DNA of 21,126 bases, from positions 1-21,126 of the forward strand of contig JBNJDJ010000030.1 in NCBI GenBank assembly GCA_051744845.1, written 5' to 3'. A program made the translations under genes and the position numbers. The DNA comes from JBNJDJ01 sp051744845 (GTDB lineage Bacteria > Bacillota > Clostridia > Peptostreptococcales > Acidaminobacteraceae). The notes beneath the pieces are model-generated. The model was given only the letters and a program-made list of their open reading frames with translations. It ran no database searches and was not told where the DNA came from. Below, in pieces: positions 14,864-21,126 of the stretch (positions within the stretch are counted from its first letter, which is position 1; the number at the start of each line of letters is the position of its first letter).

Positions 14864-15166
14864 ATGTATAATTTAGATATGTTTATAAAATATATTAAAA
14901 AAGATGAAGAAGATAGGATTTTAATTTCTGTTCAAGATCAATTCAAACCAAAATTGAAAGAAGATGAAACAAGACAAGAAATTAAAAAAATACTTACTCA
15001 AGTTTTAGAAGATAATTTTAAACAATTAGAAATCGGTAAAAATATTTTAAGGATTACTGTTAACAAAAATCCTGATGAAGCTATTAAAAAGATAAATGAA
15101 TATATTGAGCAAATGATGGAAATGGCTCAAAATTTCATGGACCAAATGCAAAATGATACTAATTAA
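14864..15166 (+). CDS. Unrecognised 100-aa acidic protein
   Basis: I do not recognise this protein. It is a small soluble polypeptide rich in Lys, Glu, Asp and Gln, with no signal peptide, membrane segment or cysteine. Residues 1-35 hold a short beta-like stretch (DRILISVQDQF), residues 36-56 are helical (RQEIKKILTQVLEDNFKQLE), then comes a possible strand (NILRITVN) and a Met-rich C-terminal helix (about 72-97, EQMMEMAQNFMDQMQ). It is probably a real gene: it has a good promoter, a strong ribosome site 4 nt before the ATG, ends at a terminator, and its codon use resembles its neighbours. It is transcribed divergently from the receiver-like gene and convergently with bioA, which gives no firm clue to function. 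Confidence 0.7.
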   Translation: MYNLDMFIKYIKKDEEDRILISVQDQFKPKLKEDETRQEIKKILTQVLEDNFKQLEIGKNILRITVNKNPDEAIKKINEYIEQMMEMAQNFMDQMQNDTN

Positions 15167-15181
15167 TATAAAGTTTAATCT

Positions 15182-15212
15182 AAAGTGAAACATTAAATTG
15201 TTTCACTTTTTT
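15182..15212 (+). terminator. Terminator after the 100-aa gene
   Basis: A 10-bp stem AAAGTGAAAC/GTTTCACTTT (15182-15191 with 15200-15209) and an 8-nt loop is followed by a T run on the plus strand. On the minus strand the following sequence is less T-rich, but it may still serve the convergent bioA operon, which has no other obvious terminator. Confidence 0.85.
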
Positions 15213-15216
15213 AATT

Positions 15217-16548
15217 TTAATAAAAAAATTCATCAATTGATTTTTTTGCAATTTTAATCATTTCAATAAACTCATTCCTTTTTATTATATATGGAGGCAT
15301 AAAATATAAGATATCTCCCATTGGTCTCATAAGAAGTCCTTTTTTTATTGCTTTTTTATATATTTTATAACCTATTCTTTTATTTTTATCAAAGGATTTT
15401 TTTGAATCTTTATCTTTGACAATTTCTAAAGCAAATATCATACCTTTAGTTCTAATATCTCCAATAAATTCATGACCTTTGAAACAATTTATGAATATTT
15501 TTTTAAATTCCTTAGATTTTGTATTAATAATATCAATATAATTATTTTCTTCAAAAATTTTCAAACTCTCTAAGGCAACAGCACATGCAAGTGGATTACC
15601 ACTATAACTATGACTGTGCAAAAAATTCTTTCCTGTATTATAATCATTATAAAATAAATTATAAATTTCATTAGTAGTCATAACTATAGACATTGGTAAA
15701 TATCCAGCAGTTAATCCTTTTGACATAGTCATTATATCAGGAGAAATCCCAGCATGCTCACAAGCAAACATCTTACCTGTCCTACCAAATCCCATTGCTA
15801 TTTCATCATCAATCATATAAATATCATATTTTTTACAAATTTTTTCTAATTTTTTTAAATATTTTTCAGAATATATATTCATACCAGCAGCACCTTGACA
15901 AATCGGTTCAAAAATAACTGCTGCTAAATCATCATAATTATTTTCTATTTTATTTTTCATATCTTCAAAGCACTTTGCATTGCAACTTTCTTTTTCTAAA
16001 TCACATCTATAGCAATCAGGCGCTCTAGCTACTAATGAATCAAACATTAATTCATTAAAAGATTCATTATATTTATTTTTCCCTACTAGAGACATTGAGC
16101 CTATAGTTTCACCATGATATCCTCCACTAAGACCAATAAACTTATTTCTATCATTTCCTTTAATTTTATGGGCTTTAAAAGCCATTTTTAAAGCTATTTC
16201 TACAGCACTAGATCCATCAGAACCAAAAAATGATTTTTCTAAACCTTCTGGAGTTATTTTACTTAAACGATTTGCTAATTTTATAGCTGGTTTATGAGTA
16301 AAATTAGCAAAAATAACATGCTCGATTTCATCTAATTGTTTTTTTATTGCATTGTTCAATCTTTTATTAGAATGACCAAACAAGTTAACCCACCATGAAG
16401 AAATTGCATCAATATATTTTTTTCCATCAATATCTTTTAAATAAATTCCTTCTCCTGACTTAATAACAATAGGATCAAATTCTTCATAATCTTTCATTTG
16501 TGAACAAGGATGCCAAATATGATTTAAGTCTTTTTTAATTAAATCCAT
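15217..16548 (-). CDS. bioA: Adenosylmethionine-8-amino-7-oxononanoate aminotransferase
   Basis: BioA converts KAPA to DAPA in biotin synthesis, using S-adenosylmethionine as amino donor and pyridoxal phosphate. Marks of the enzyme are IWHPCSQMKDYE at residues 11-22, WWVNLFGHSN, FFGSDGSSAVEIALKMA, GGYHGETIGSMS, the Asp-containing YMIDDEIAMGFGRTG and Lys277 in MTMSKGLTAGYLPMS, the cofactor lysine. Four cysteines (179, 182, 189, 193) lie in the segment after APD. I place the start at 16548, where AAGGAG lies 6 nt upstream, giving 443 residues; an ATG at 16602 would sit deep inside bioD. It overlaps bioD by 14 nt and ends the operon. The S-adenosylmethionine donor is assumed from family membership. 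Confidence 0.94.
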   Translation of the reverse strand: MDLIKKDLNHIWHPCSQMKDYEEFDPIVIKSGEGIYLKDIDGKKYIDAISSWWVNLFGHSNKRLNNAIKKQLDEIEHVIFANFTHKPAIKLANRLSKITPEGLEKSFFGSDGSSAVEIALKMAFKAHKIKGNDRNKFIGLSGGYHGETIGSMSLVGKNKYNESFNELMFDSLVARAPDCYRCDLEKESCNAKCFEDMKNKIENNYDDLAAVIFEPICQGAAGMNIYSEKYLKKLEKICKKYDIYMIDDEIAMGFGRTGKMFACEHAGISPDIMTMSKGLTAGYLPMSIVMTTNEIYNLFYNDYNTGKNFLHSHSYSGNPLACAVALESLKIFEENNYIDIINTKSKEFKKIFINCFKGHEFIGDIRTKGMIFALEIVKDKDSKKSFDKNKRIGYKIYKKAIKKGLLMRPMGDILYFMPPYIIKRNEFIEMIKIAKKSIDEFFY

Positions 16549-17221
16549 CAATTTCTCCTTTAAATATTTTATCAAAATTTGTATTTTCAAATGCTTTATC
16601 AATATCTTTATTTTCTTTAACCAAAACTATTGGTACATTACAATTATTTTTAATAATTCTTACATTATCTTTTTCAAAATATTTATCATTATATTTATTT
16701 ATTACAATTCCCTTTAAATTTATATTTAACCTTTTTAATTCATTTATAGTAAGTAAGGTATGATTCAAAGTCCCCACGTAAGTACTAGTCACTAATATAG
16801 AATCTAAATTAAAATCTCTTATTAAATCATAAATATAGTATTTATTTCTAATTAAAGGGACATGTAATCCTCCTGCTCCTTCACATAAAATAAAGTCATA
16901 ATTATTTTTTAAATATTTGAAATCAGTTTTTATTTTTTCTATATTGATTTTTCTTTTTTCAATTTCACAAGCTAGATGAGGTGAAACAGGGGTTTTAAAA
17001 CAATAAGTATTCATTTTTTTATTATATTTAATATTGTTAATTTTACACAAAAAATTCATATCAGATGATATATATTGATCCTTTTTTAAAATAGCTCCAC
17101 TTTCAATAGGTTTATATGGAAAAACATTAATTCCTTTATTATTTAAATATTTATATATTCCTGTAGTTACAAATGTTTTGCCTATATCAGTATCTGTTCC
17201 AATAATAAATATGCCACTCAT
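16535..17221 (-). CDS. bioD: Dethiobiotin synthetase
   Basis: BioD closes the ureido ring of DAPA with CO2 and ATP to give dethiobiotin. The P-loop GTDTDIGKT is at residues 8-16, the substrate Lys37 in YKPIESG, and the conserved CEGAGGLHVPL at 113-123. TPVSPHLA is also typical. The 228-residue length is normal. Its ATG overlaps the bioB stop codon (TAATG), and its end overlaps bioA, so the three enzymes are translationally coupled. Nothing is missing. Confidence 0.95.
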   Translation of the reverse strand: MSGIFIIGTDTDIGKTFVTTGIYKYLNNKGINVFPYKPIESGAILKKDQYISSDMNFLCKINNIKYNKKMNTYCFKTPVSPHLACEIEKRKINIEKIKTDFKYLKNNYDFILCEGAGGLHVPLIRNKYYIYDLIRDFNLDSILVTSTYVGTLNHTLLTINELKRLNINLKGIVINKYNDKYFEKDNVRIIKNNCNVPIVLVKENKDIDKAFENTNFDKIFKGEIDGFN

Positions 17222-18174
17222 TAATATCCCAAACTATTAATCATCTCAAAATCTTTTTTAACATTACTTCCTGTTGTAGTCAAAAGATCTCCAGTAATCG
17301 ATGCATTAACTATATTTTTTATGCATATTTTTTCATAATCTTGTAAATACATTCTTCCACCTGCTAATCTTAAAATAGCTTTTGGAAAAATATATCTTAA
17401 TATTGCTAATCTTTTAGCAATAACTTCTGGTTGTAAAATCTCTAAATCCTCCATAGGTGTATTTTCAACTGGTGATAATACATTCACAGGTATTGATTTA
17501 ATTTTTAAATCTTTTAATAAAAAAGCTAAATCTAAAAAGTCTGATTCTTTTTCACCTAATCCAATTAATCCACCAGAACAAACTTCTAAACCAATTTCTT
17601 TGGCATTTTTTATAGTTTGTAACCTTTCTTCATAAGAATGAGTACTACATATCTTTTTATAAAATTCCTTTGAAGTTTCTAAATTATGATGGTATCTATC
17701 TAAACCAATCTTTTTTAATTTTTTTAATTTAGCTTTTGAAATAATTCCTAGTGAAGCACATATTTTTATTTCTAACTCATCTTTTAATTTTTCTATAATT
17801 TCGCAAATTTTAGTAAAAGTTTTTTCATCTTTTATACCTTTACCAGTTGTTACTAATGAAAAATACTCAATTCCTTGTTCCTGATTCTTTTGCGCCTTTT
17901 TAAATATTTTTTCATAAGGTAATAAATCATAAGTTTCTACTTCAGTATCATAAAAACTAGATTGAGCACAAAATTTACAATTTTCAGAGCAATTTCCTGA
18001 TTTAGCATTTATTATAGAACAAAACTCAAAATCATCTAATTTGTTTTCAACTTTTATTTTCAAACTTCCCTTTAATAAATCATTTAATCGAGTATTTTTA
18101 AGTAACCAAAGAGCTTCATCTTTTTTTATATCTTTTCCATCTAAAACTTTTTTTAAAATTTTTTTATGATTCAT
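17221..18174 (-). CDS. bioB: Biotin synthase, radical SAM, lacking one [2Fe-2S] cysteine
   Basis: BioB inserts sulfur into dethiobiotin to form biotin. The radical-SAM cluster motif CSENCKFC supplies Cys62, Cys66 and Cys69. Of the residues that hold the auxiliary cluster in E. coli BioB (Cys97, Cys128, Cys188, Arg260), the equivalents Cys139 (KICASLG), Cys199 (EVCSGGLIGLGE) and Arg269 (LRLAGGR) are present, but the first is Ser106 in YFSLVTTGKG. The rest (YHHNLET, VNVLSPVENTP, ASITGDLLTTTG) is standard and the length of 317 is normal. Biotin synthases from obligate anaerobes with a different auxiliary cluster have been reported; this could be one, though that is inference. The start overlaps the end of bioY by 11 nt. 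Confidence 0.93.
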   Translation of the reverse strand: MNHKKILKKVLDGKDIKKDEALWLLKNTRLNDLLKGSLKIKVENKLDDFEFCSIINAKSGNCSENCKFCAQSSFYDTEVETYDLLPYEKIFKKAQKNQEQGIEYFSLVTTGKGIKDEKTFTKICEIIEKLKDELEIKICASLGIISKAKLKKLKKIGLDRYHHNLETSKEFYKKICSTHSYEERLQTIKNAKEIGLEVCSGGLIGLGEKESDFLDLAFLLKDLKIKSIPVNVLSPVENTPMEDLEILQPEVIAKRLAILRYIFPKAILRLAGGRMYLQDYEKICIKNIVNASITGDLLTTTGSNVKKDFEMINSLGY

Positions 18175-18751
18175 AACTAGTCCTAATCATTCCTTTTGAC
18201 TTCAATGCTGATAAAACTTTTGATGATGAAAATGTAACTAAAACACTTAATGTAAAGTCAGATACTATATATGGAGTAAATCCAAAAGCTATAGCTTTAG
18301 AAATACTAATACTTTTATCTAAATAAGTATTAAAAATCATATACAAATAACTTACTCCAAATAAATAAACAAAGAATAATCCTGTAAGTACACTTAGAAA
18401 TATTTTTAAAATTGAACTTTTTTTATAATAATCATCAATATTTTCTGTTAACTTCCCAATTACATAAGCACATACAATAAATCCAATTAAATATCCAAAA
18501 GTCGGTTGAAAAACATAAGTTATTCCTCCACCTCTAGCAAAAATTGGAATCCCAATTAATCCTATTAAAACATAAATAATTTGTGAAATAAATCCTTTTT
18601 TAGCTCCTAAAATTAATCCTGCGTATGCACAAAATGCAAATTGCATTGTAAATGGTACAGTTCCAATATCAAATTTTATAAAAGCTCCTATTGCAGTTAA
18701 TGCTGAAAATATAGATATTAAAATCATATCTCTTAATTTAAGACTTGTCAT
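18164..18751 (-). CDS. bioY: Biotin ECF transporter S component
   Basis: BioY is the membrane subunit that binds external biotin and imports it, normally with a shared EcfT-EcfA energising module that is not encoded here. The 195-residue protein has about six hydrophobic helices and the family motifs VPFTMQ (residues about 32-37), the Gly-rich GLIGIPIFARGGGITYVFQPTFG block and GFTPYIVSDF near the C-terminus. It is the first gene of the operon, behind a strong promoter overlapped by a BirA-like operator, with AAGGAGGAG just before the ATG. Combining uptake with the last synthesis steps lets the cell use either imported biotin or late precursors. Confidence 0.95.
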   Translation of the reverse strand: MTSLKLRDMILISIFSALTAIGAFIKFDIGTVPFTMQFAFCAYAGLILGAKKGFISQIIYVLIGLIGIPIFARGGGITYVFQPTFGYLIGFIVCAYVIGKLTENIDDYYKKSSILKIFLSVLTGLFFVYLFGVSYLYMIFNTYLDKSISISKAIAFGFTPYIVSDFTLSVLVTFSSSKVLSALKSKGMIRTSYES

Positions 18752-18785
18752 ATCTCCTCCTTGATTTTTAACTATTTACAACATT

Positions 18786-18838
18786 AGTATAAGTAATAAA
18801 AATGGCTTTGTCAACTGATATTTTTTTATAGTTAACAA
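18786..18838 (-). promoter_or_regulatory. bio operon promoter with BirA-like operator
   Basis: On the minus strand TTGACA (18809-18814), 17 nt, TATACT (18786-18791) is a strong promoter. The inverted repeat TTGTTAAC (18831-18838), 15 nt, GTTGACAA (18808-18815) matches the Firmicute BirA operator layout and covers the -35. Biotin-loaded BirA would thus block bioYBDA transcription when biotin is plentiful. The birA gene itself is not in the window. Confidence 0.85.
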
Positions 18839-18847
18839 ACAATTTTT

Positions 18848-18886
18848 AAAAAAAACACATTAAAGCAAAATACCTTAATGTGTTTT
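18848..18886 (-). terminator. Terminator after thrS
   Basis: A 12-bp stem AAAACACATTAA/TTAATGTGTTTT (18852-18863 with 18875-18886) with an 11-nt loop and a short T run on the minus strand begins 5 nt after the thrS stop codon. Confidence 0.85.
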
Positions 18887-18891
18887 AAAAT

Positions 18892-20817
18892 TTAATCTTC
18901 TTGAACTATTTCATGTAATTCCTTTGAATGAATTTCTTCTTTAATTTCTTTAATAAAATTATCAATTTTTTGTTTTCCAAGCTCTCCTTTATCGCGAGAT
19001 CTAATAGATACTTTTTCTCCATTAACCTCATCATCCCCTATTACAATCATATAAGGTACTTGCTCTAGCTGAGCTTCTCTAATCTTATAACCTACTTTTT
19101 CACTTCTATCATCTATTTCAACTGCAATATCATTTTTTTCTAATTTTTTCTCTAATTTTTTACAATAATCAATATGTCTATCTGCAACAGGTATAAACTT
19201 GACTTGAACAGGAGATAACCACGTTGGGAATCTACCAGCAAAGTGTTCAATTAATATTCCCATAAACCTTTCAATTGATCCATATACTACCCTGTGAATT
19301 ACAACTGGTTTATGTTTTTCACCATCTTTACCAATATATTCTAAATCAAATCTTTCAGGAAGTTGCATATCTAATTGAATAGTACCACATTGCCATGTTC
19401 TACCAATACAATCTTCTAAATGAAAGTCTAATTTAGGTCCATAAAATGCTCCATCGCCTGGATTTAATTTATAATCTTTATCTAGTTCTTTTAACGCACC
19501 TTCTAAAGCATCTTCAGCTTGTCTCCATTTTTCATCACTTCCCATAGATTTTTCTGGTTGTGTTGAAAACTCAATATGATATTTAAAACCAAATGTTTTA
19601 TATACCTCATCAATTAGATTAACTACATTTTTTATTTCATCTTTTATTTGACTTGGAAGCATAAATATATGTGCATCATCTTGAGTAAATGCTCTTACAC
19701 GCATAAGTCCATGTAATGCACCAGATAATTCATGTCTATGAACTCTACCAATTTCTCCCATTCTTATAGGAAATTCTCTATAAGATCTCATTTTTGAGTT
19801 ATAAACCATCATCCCACCTGGACAATTCATAGGTTTAATAGCATAATCTTCTTGATCAATTTCTAAAGTATACATATTTTCTTTATAATGGTCCCAGTGT
19901 CCTGATCTTTTCCATAGTTCTTTATTTAATATAATCGGTGTTTCTATTTCTTCATAATCTGCTTCTTTATGAATTTCTCTCCAATAATTTAATAAATTAT
20001 TTTTTAATTTAGTACCTTTTGGTAAAAAGAAAGGAAAACCAGGTCCTTCTTGTAATAATGTAAATAATTCTTGTTTTTTACCGATTTTTCTATGATCTCT
20101 TTTTTTAGCTTCTTCTAATCTATTTAAATATTTATCTAACATTTTTTGTTTTGGAAAAGATGTTCCATAAATTCTTTGAAGCATTTTATTATTTTCATCA
20201 CCTTTCCAATAAGCTCCAGCAACACTTAAGAGTTTAATTGCTTTTACTTTTTTAGTATTCGGTAAATGAGGTCCTCTACAAAGATCAACAAAATCACCTT
20301 GTTTATAAAAACTTATTGGCTCATCTTCAGGTAACTCCTCAATAAGCTCAACTTTATAATCTTCTCCTCTTTTTTTTACATATTCAATTGCTTCATCACG
20401 AGGCAACTCAAATCTTTCAATCTCTATTTTTTCTTTTACTATTTTTTTCATTTCTTTTTCAATTTTTTCTAAATCAGACTCATCAAATCTGTGCTCAGAA
20501 TCAAGATCATAATAAAAGCCATCTTCAATTGTAGGACCAATAGCTAGTTTAGTATCAGGATACAATCTTTTTACTGCTTGAGCTAAAATATGAGCACTTG
20601 TATGTCTAAAAGCATCTAAAGCTTCTTCACTATCAATTTTTAATAAATTTATTTTATCATTTTCTTTAACTTTATAACTTCTATCAACAATTTCATCATT
20701 CACCTCTGCTACAATGGTTTCTCTTGCTAATCCTTTTGAAATTTTACAAGCAACATCATAAACAGTTGCACCTTCTTTTACATCTAATGAACTTCCGTCA
20801 GGTAAAAATACTTTCAT
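18892..20817 (-). CDS. thrS: Threonine-tRNA ligase
   Basis: ThrRS charges tRNA-Thr in the cytoplasm. From the ATG at 20817 it has 641 residues. The TGS domain is at about 1-61. The editing domain, with HTSAH (His72, His76), Cys180 and His184 in DLCRGPH, removes mischarged serine. The class II catalytic core has MNCPGGMMVY (zinc ligand Cys332), RVHRHELSGALHGLMRVRAFTQDDAH (His383) and VVIHRVVYGSIERF (His508). The anticodon-binding domain runs from about 535 to the end. All zinc and editing residues are in place. An in-frame ATG at 20895 lies inside the T-box antiterminator and is rejected; AAAGGATG precedes the chosen ATG. It is monocistronic. Confidence 0.97.
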   Translation of the reverse strand: MKVFLPDGSSLDVKEGATVYDVACKISKGLARETIVAEVNDEIVDRSYKVKENDKINLLKIDSEEALDAFRHTSAHILAQAVKRLYPDTKLAIGPTIEDGFYYDLDSEHRFDESDLEKIEKEMKKIVKEKIEIERFELPRDEAIEYVKKRGEDYKVELIEELPEDEPISFYKQGDFVDLCRGPHLPNTKKVKAIKLLSVAGAYWKGDENNKMLQRIYGTSFPKQKMLDKYLNRLEEAKKRDHRKIGKKQELFTLLQEGPGFPFFLPKGTKLKNNLLNYWREIHKEADYEEIETPIILNKELWKRSGHWDHYKENMYTLEIDQEDYAIKPMNCPGGMMVYNSKMRSYREFPIRMGEIGRVHRHELSGALHGLMRVRAFTQDDAHIFMLPSQIKDEIKNVVNLIDEVYKTFGFKYHIEFSTQPEKSMGSDEKWRQAEDALEGALKELDKDYKLNPGDGAFYGPKLDFHLEDCIGRTWQCGTIQLDMQLPERFDLEYIGKDGEKHKPVVIHRVVYGSIERFMGILIEHFAGRFPTWLSPVQVKFIPVADRHIDYCKKLEKKLEKNDIAVEIDDRSEKVGYKIREAQLEQVPYMIVIGDDEVNGEKVSIRSRDKGELGKQKIDNFIKEIKEEIHSKELHEIVQED

Positions 20818-20845
20818 TTTAACACATCCTTTCAAAATTTTATAT

Positions 20846-21079
20846 AAAAAAATCACGTCCAATTTGGGACGTGAAATATACGCGGTTCCACCCAAGTAGG
20901 AAAACTCCCACTTAATAACTTTAACGCAGTTTTACGTAAGTATTTCAAAAATTACTAAACTTAAGCAAAGAATTAGTTTTCATTAATATAATATTAAGTA
21001 AATCTCAGCAAATTTTACTCTCTCTGTAATATTAGAAATTAATTACTCTTTTCTTTATAGCTAAATTATAGTACTTATT
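20846..21079 (-). promoter_or_regulatory. T-box leader (tRNA-Thr sensing) of thrS
   Basis: This leader fills the roughly 300-nt gene-free stretch before thrS. TGGGTGGAACCGCG (20881-20894) is the conserved T-box sequence that pairs with the acceptor end of uncharged tRNA. Downstream a terminator stem TCACGTCC/GGACGTGA (20867-20874 with 20853-20860) ends in seven T. Upstream, AGAGAG, GCTGAGA and the GAAAACTA segment are typical Stem I elements; ACT at 20975-20977 is the likely specifier codon for threonine and is followed by a purine. Uncharged tRNA-Thr should favour the antiterminator and allow thrS transcription. Confidence 0.93.
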
Positions 21080-21085
21080 TTCTTT

Positions 21086-21114
21086 ATAATATAGTTTTTT
21101 ATAAAATTTGTCAA
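21086..21114 (-). promoter_or_regulatory. thrS promoter
   Basis: On the minus strand TTGACA (21109-21114), 17 nt, TATTAT (21086-21091) lies just ahead of the T-box leader. Transcription should start near 21079. Confidence 0.75.
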
Positions 21115-21126
21115 TAATATATTTAA

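Noticed and set aside
15182..15212. Inverted repeat as a riboswitch or small RNA
   Set aside because: A simple stem followed by a T run directly after a stop codon is fully explained as an intrinsic terminator.
20818..20895. N-terminal extension of thrS from an upstream ATG
   Set aside because: It would translate the T-box antiterminator and terminator; the ATG at 20817 gives the standard TGS-domain start and has its own ribosome site.

Overview
The window looks like chromosomal DNA from a low-GC, probably anaerobic member of the Bacillota (Clostridia/Tissierellia type). The evidence is strong AT bias, purine-rich GGAGG ribosome binding sites throughout, a threonyl T-box leader, an ECF-type BioY, an accBCDA operon and a zinc-finger ClpE-like unfoldase. 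The exact genus cannot be fixed from sequence alone. I see no mobile elements, tRNA, rRNA or CRISPR array. Except for two small plus-strand genes, everything is read on the minus strand.

Layout, left to right. (1) 1-3114: a sugar operon, transcribed DUF4380 protein -> galactokinase-like kinase -> LacI-family regulator (cut by the window edge), from a promoter decorated with three TTTTACTAA words. The kinase lacks the usual Glu of the sugar-binding signature. (2) 3125-7368: a MacAB-type ABC exporter (FtsX/MacB permease, ATPase, HlyD-like lipoprotein). The permease has no ATG/GTG/TTG at its N-terminus and apparently starts at an ATC (or ATT) behind a perfect Shine-Dalgarno. (3) 7401-11079: accB-accC-accD-accA, the complete multisubunit acetyl-CoA carboxylase, in a tightly coupled operon. 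(4) 11084-15212: a stand-alone Hpt phosphotransfer protein (+), then clpE-like, pgsA and a receiver-only protein with Ala in place of the phosphoacceptor Asp (all -), and a divergent unknown 100-aa protein (+). (5) 15217-18838: bioY-bioB-bioD-bioA, the last steps of biotin synthesis plus the biotin transporter subunit, behind a BirA-like operator. (6) 18848-21126: thrS with a T-box leader.

Biotin links two of the operons. The acc operon makes the main biotinylated protein and the bio operon supplies the cofactor. Their promoters share an identical 16-nt word that contains the -35 box and one half of the BirA-like site, which suggests common control. The bio operon lacks bioF/bioC/bioH/bioW here, and its biotin synthase lacks one of the usual [2Fe-2S] cysteines.

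The items most worth a second look are the non-AUG start of the exporter permease, the Glu-to-Gly kinase beside a DUF4380 protein, the pseudo-receiver near an orphan Hpt, the shared bio/acc promoter word, and the cysteine-deficient BioB. None of them amounts to a proven new system; each is a specific, testable oddity.
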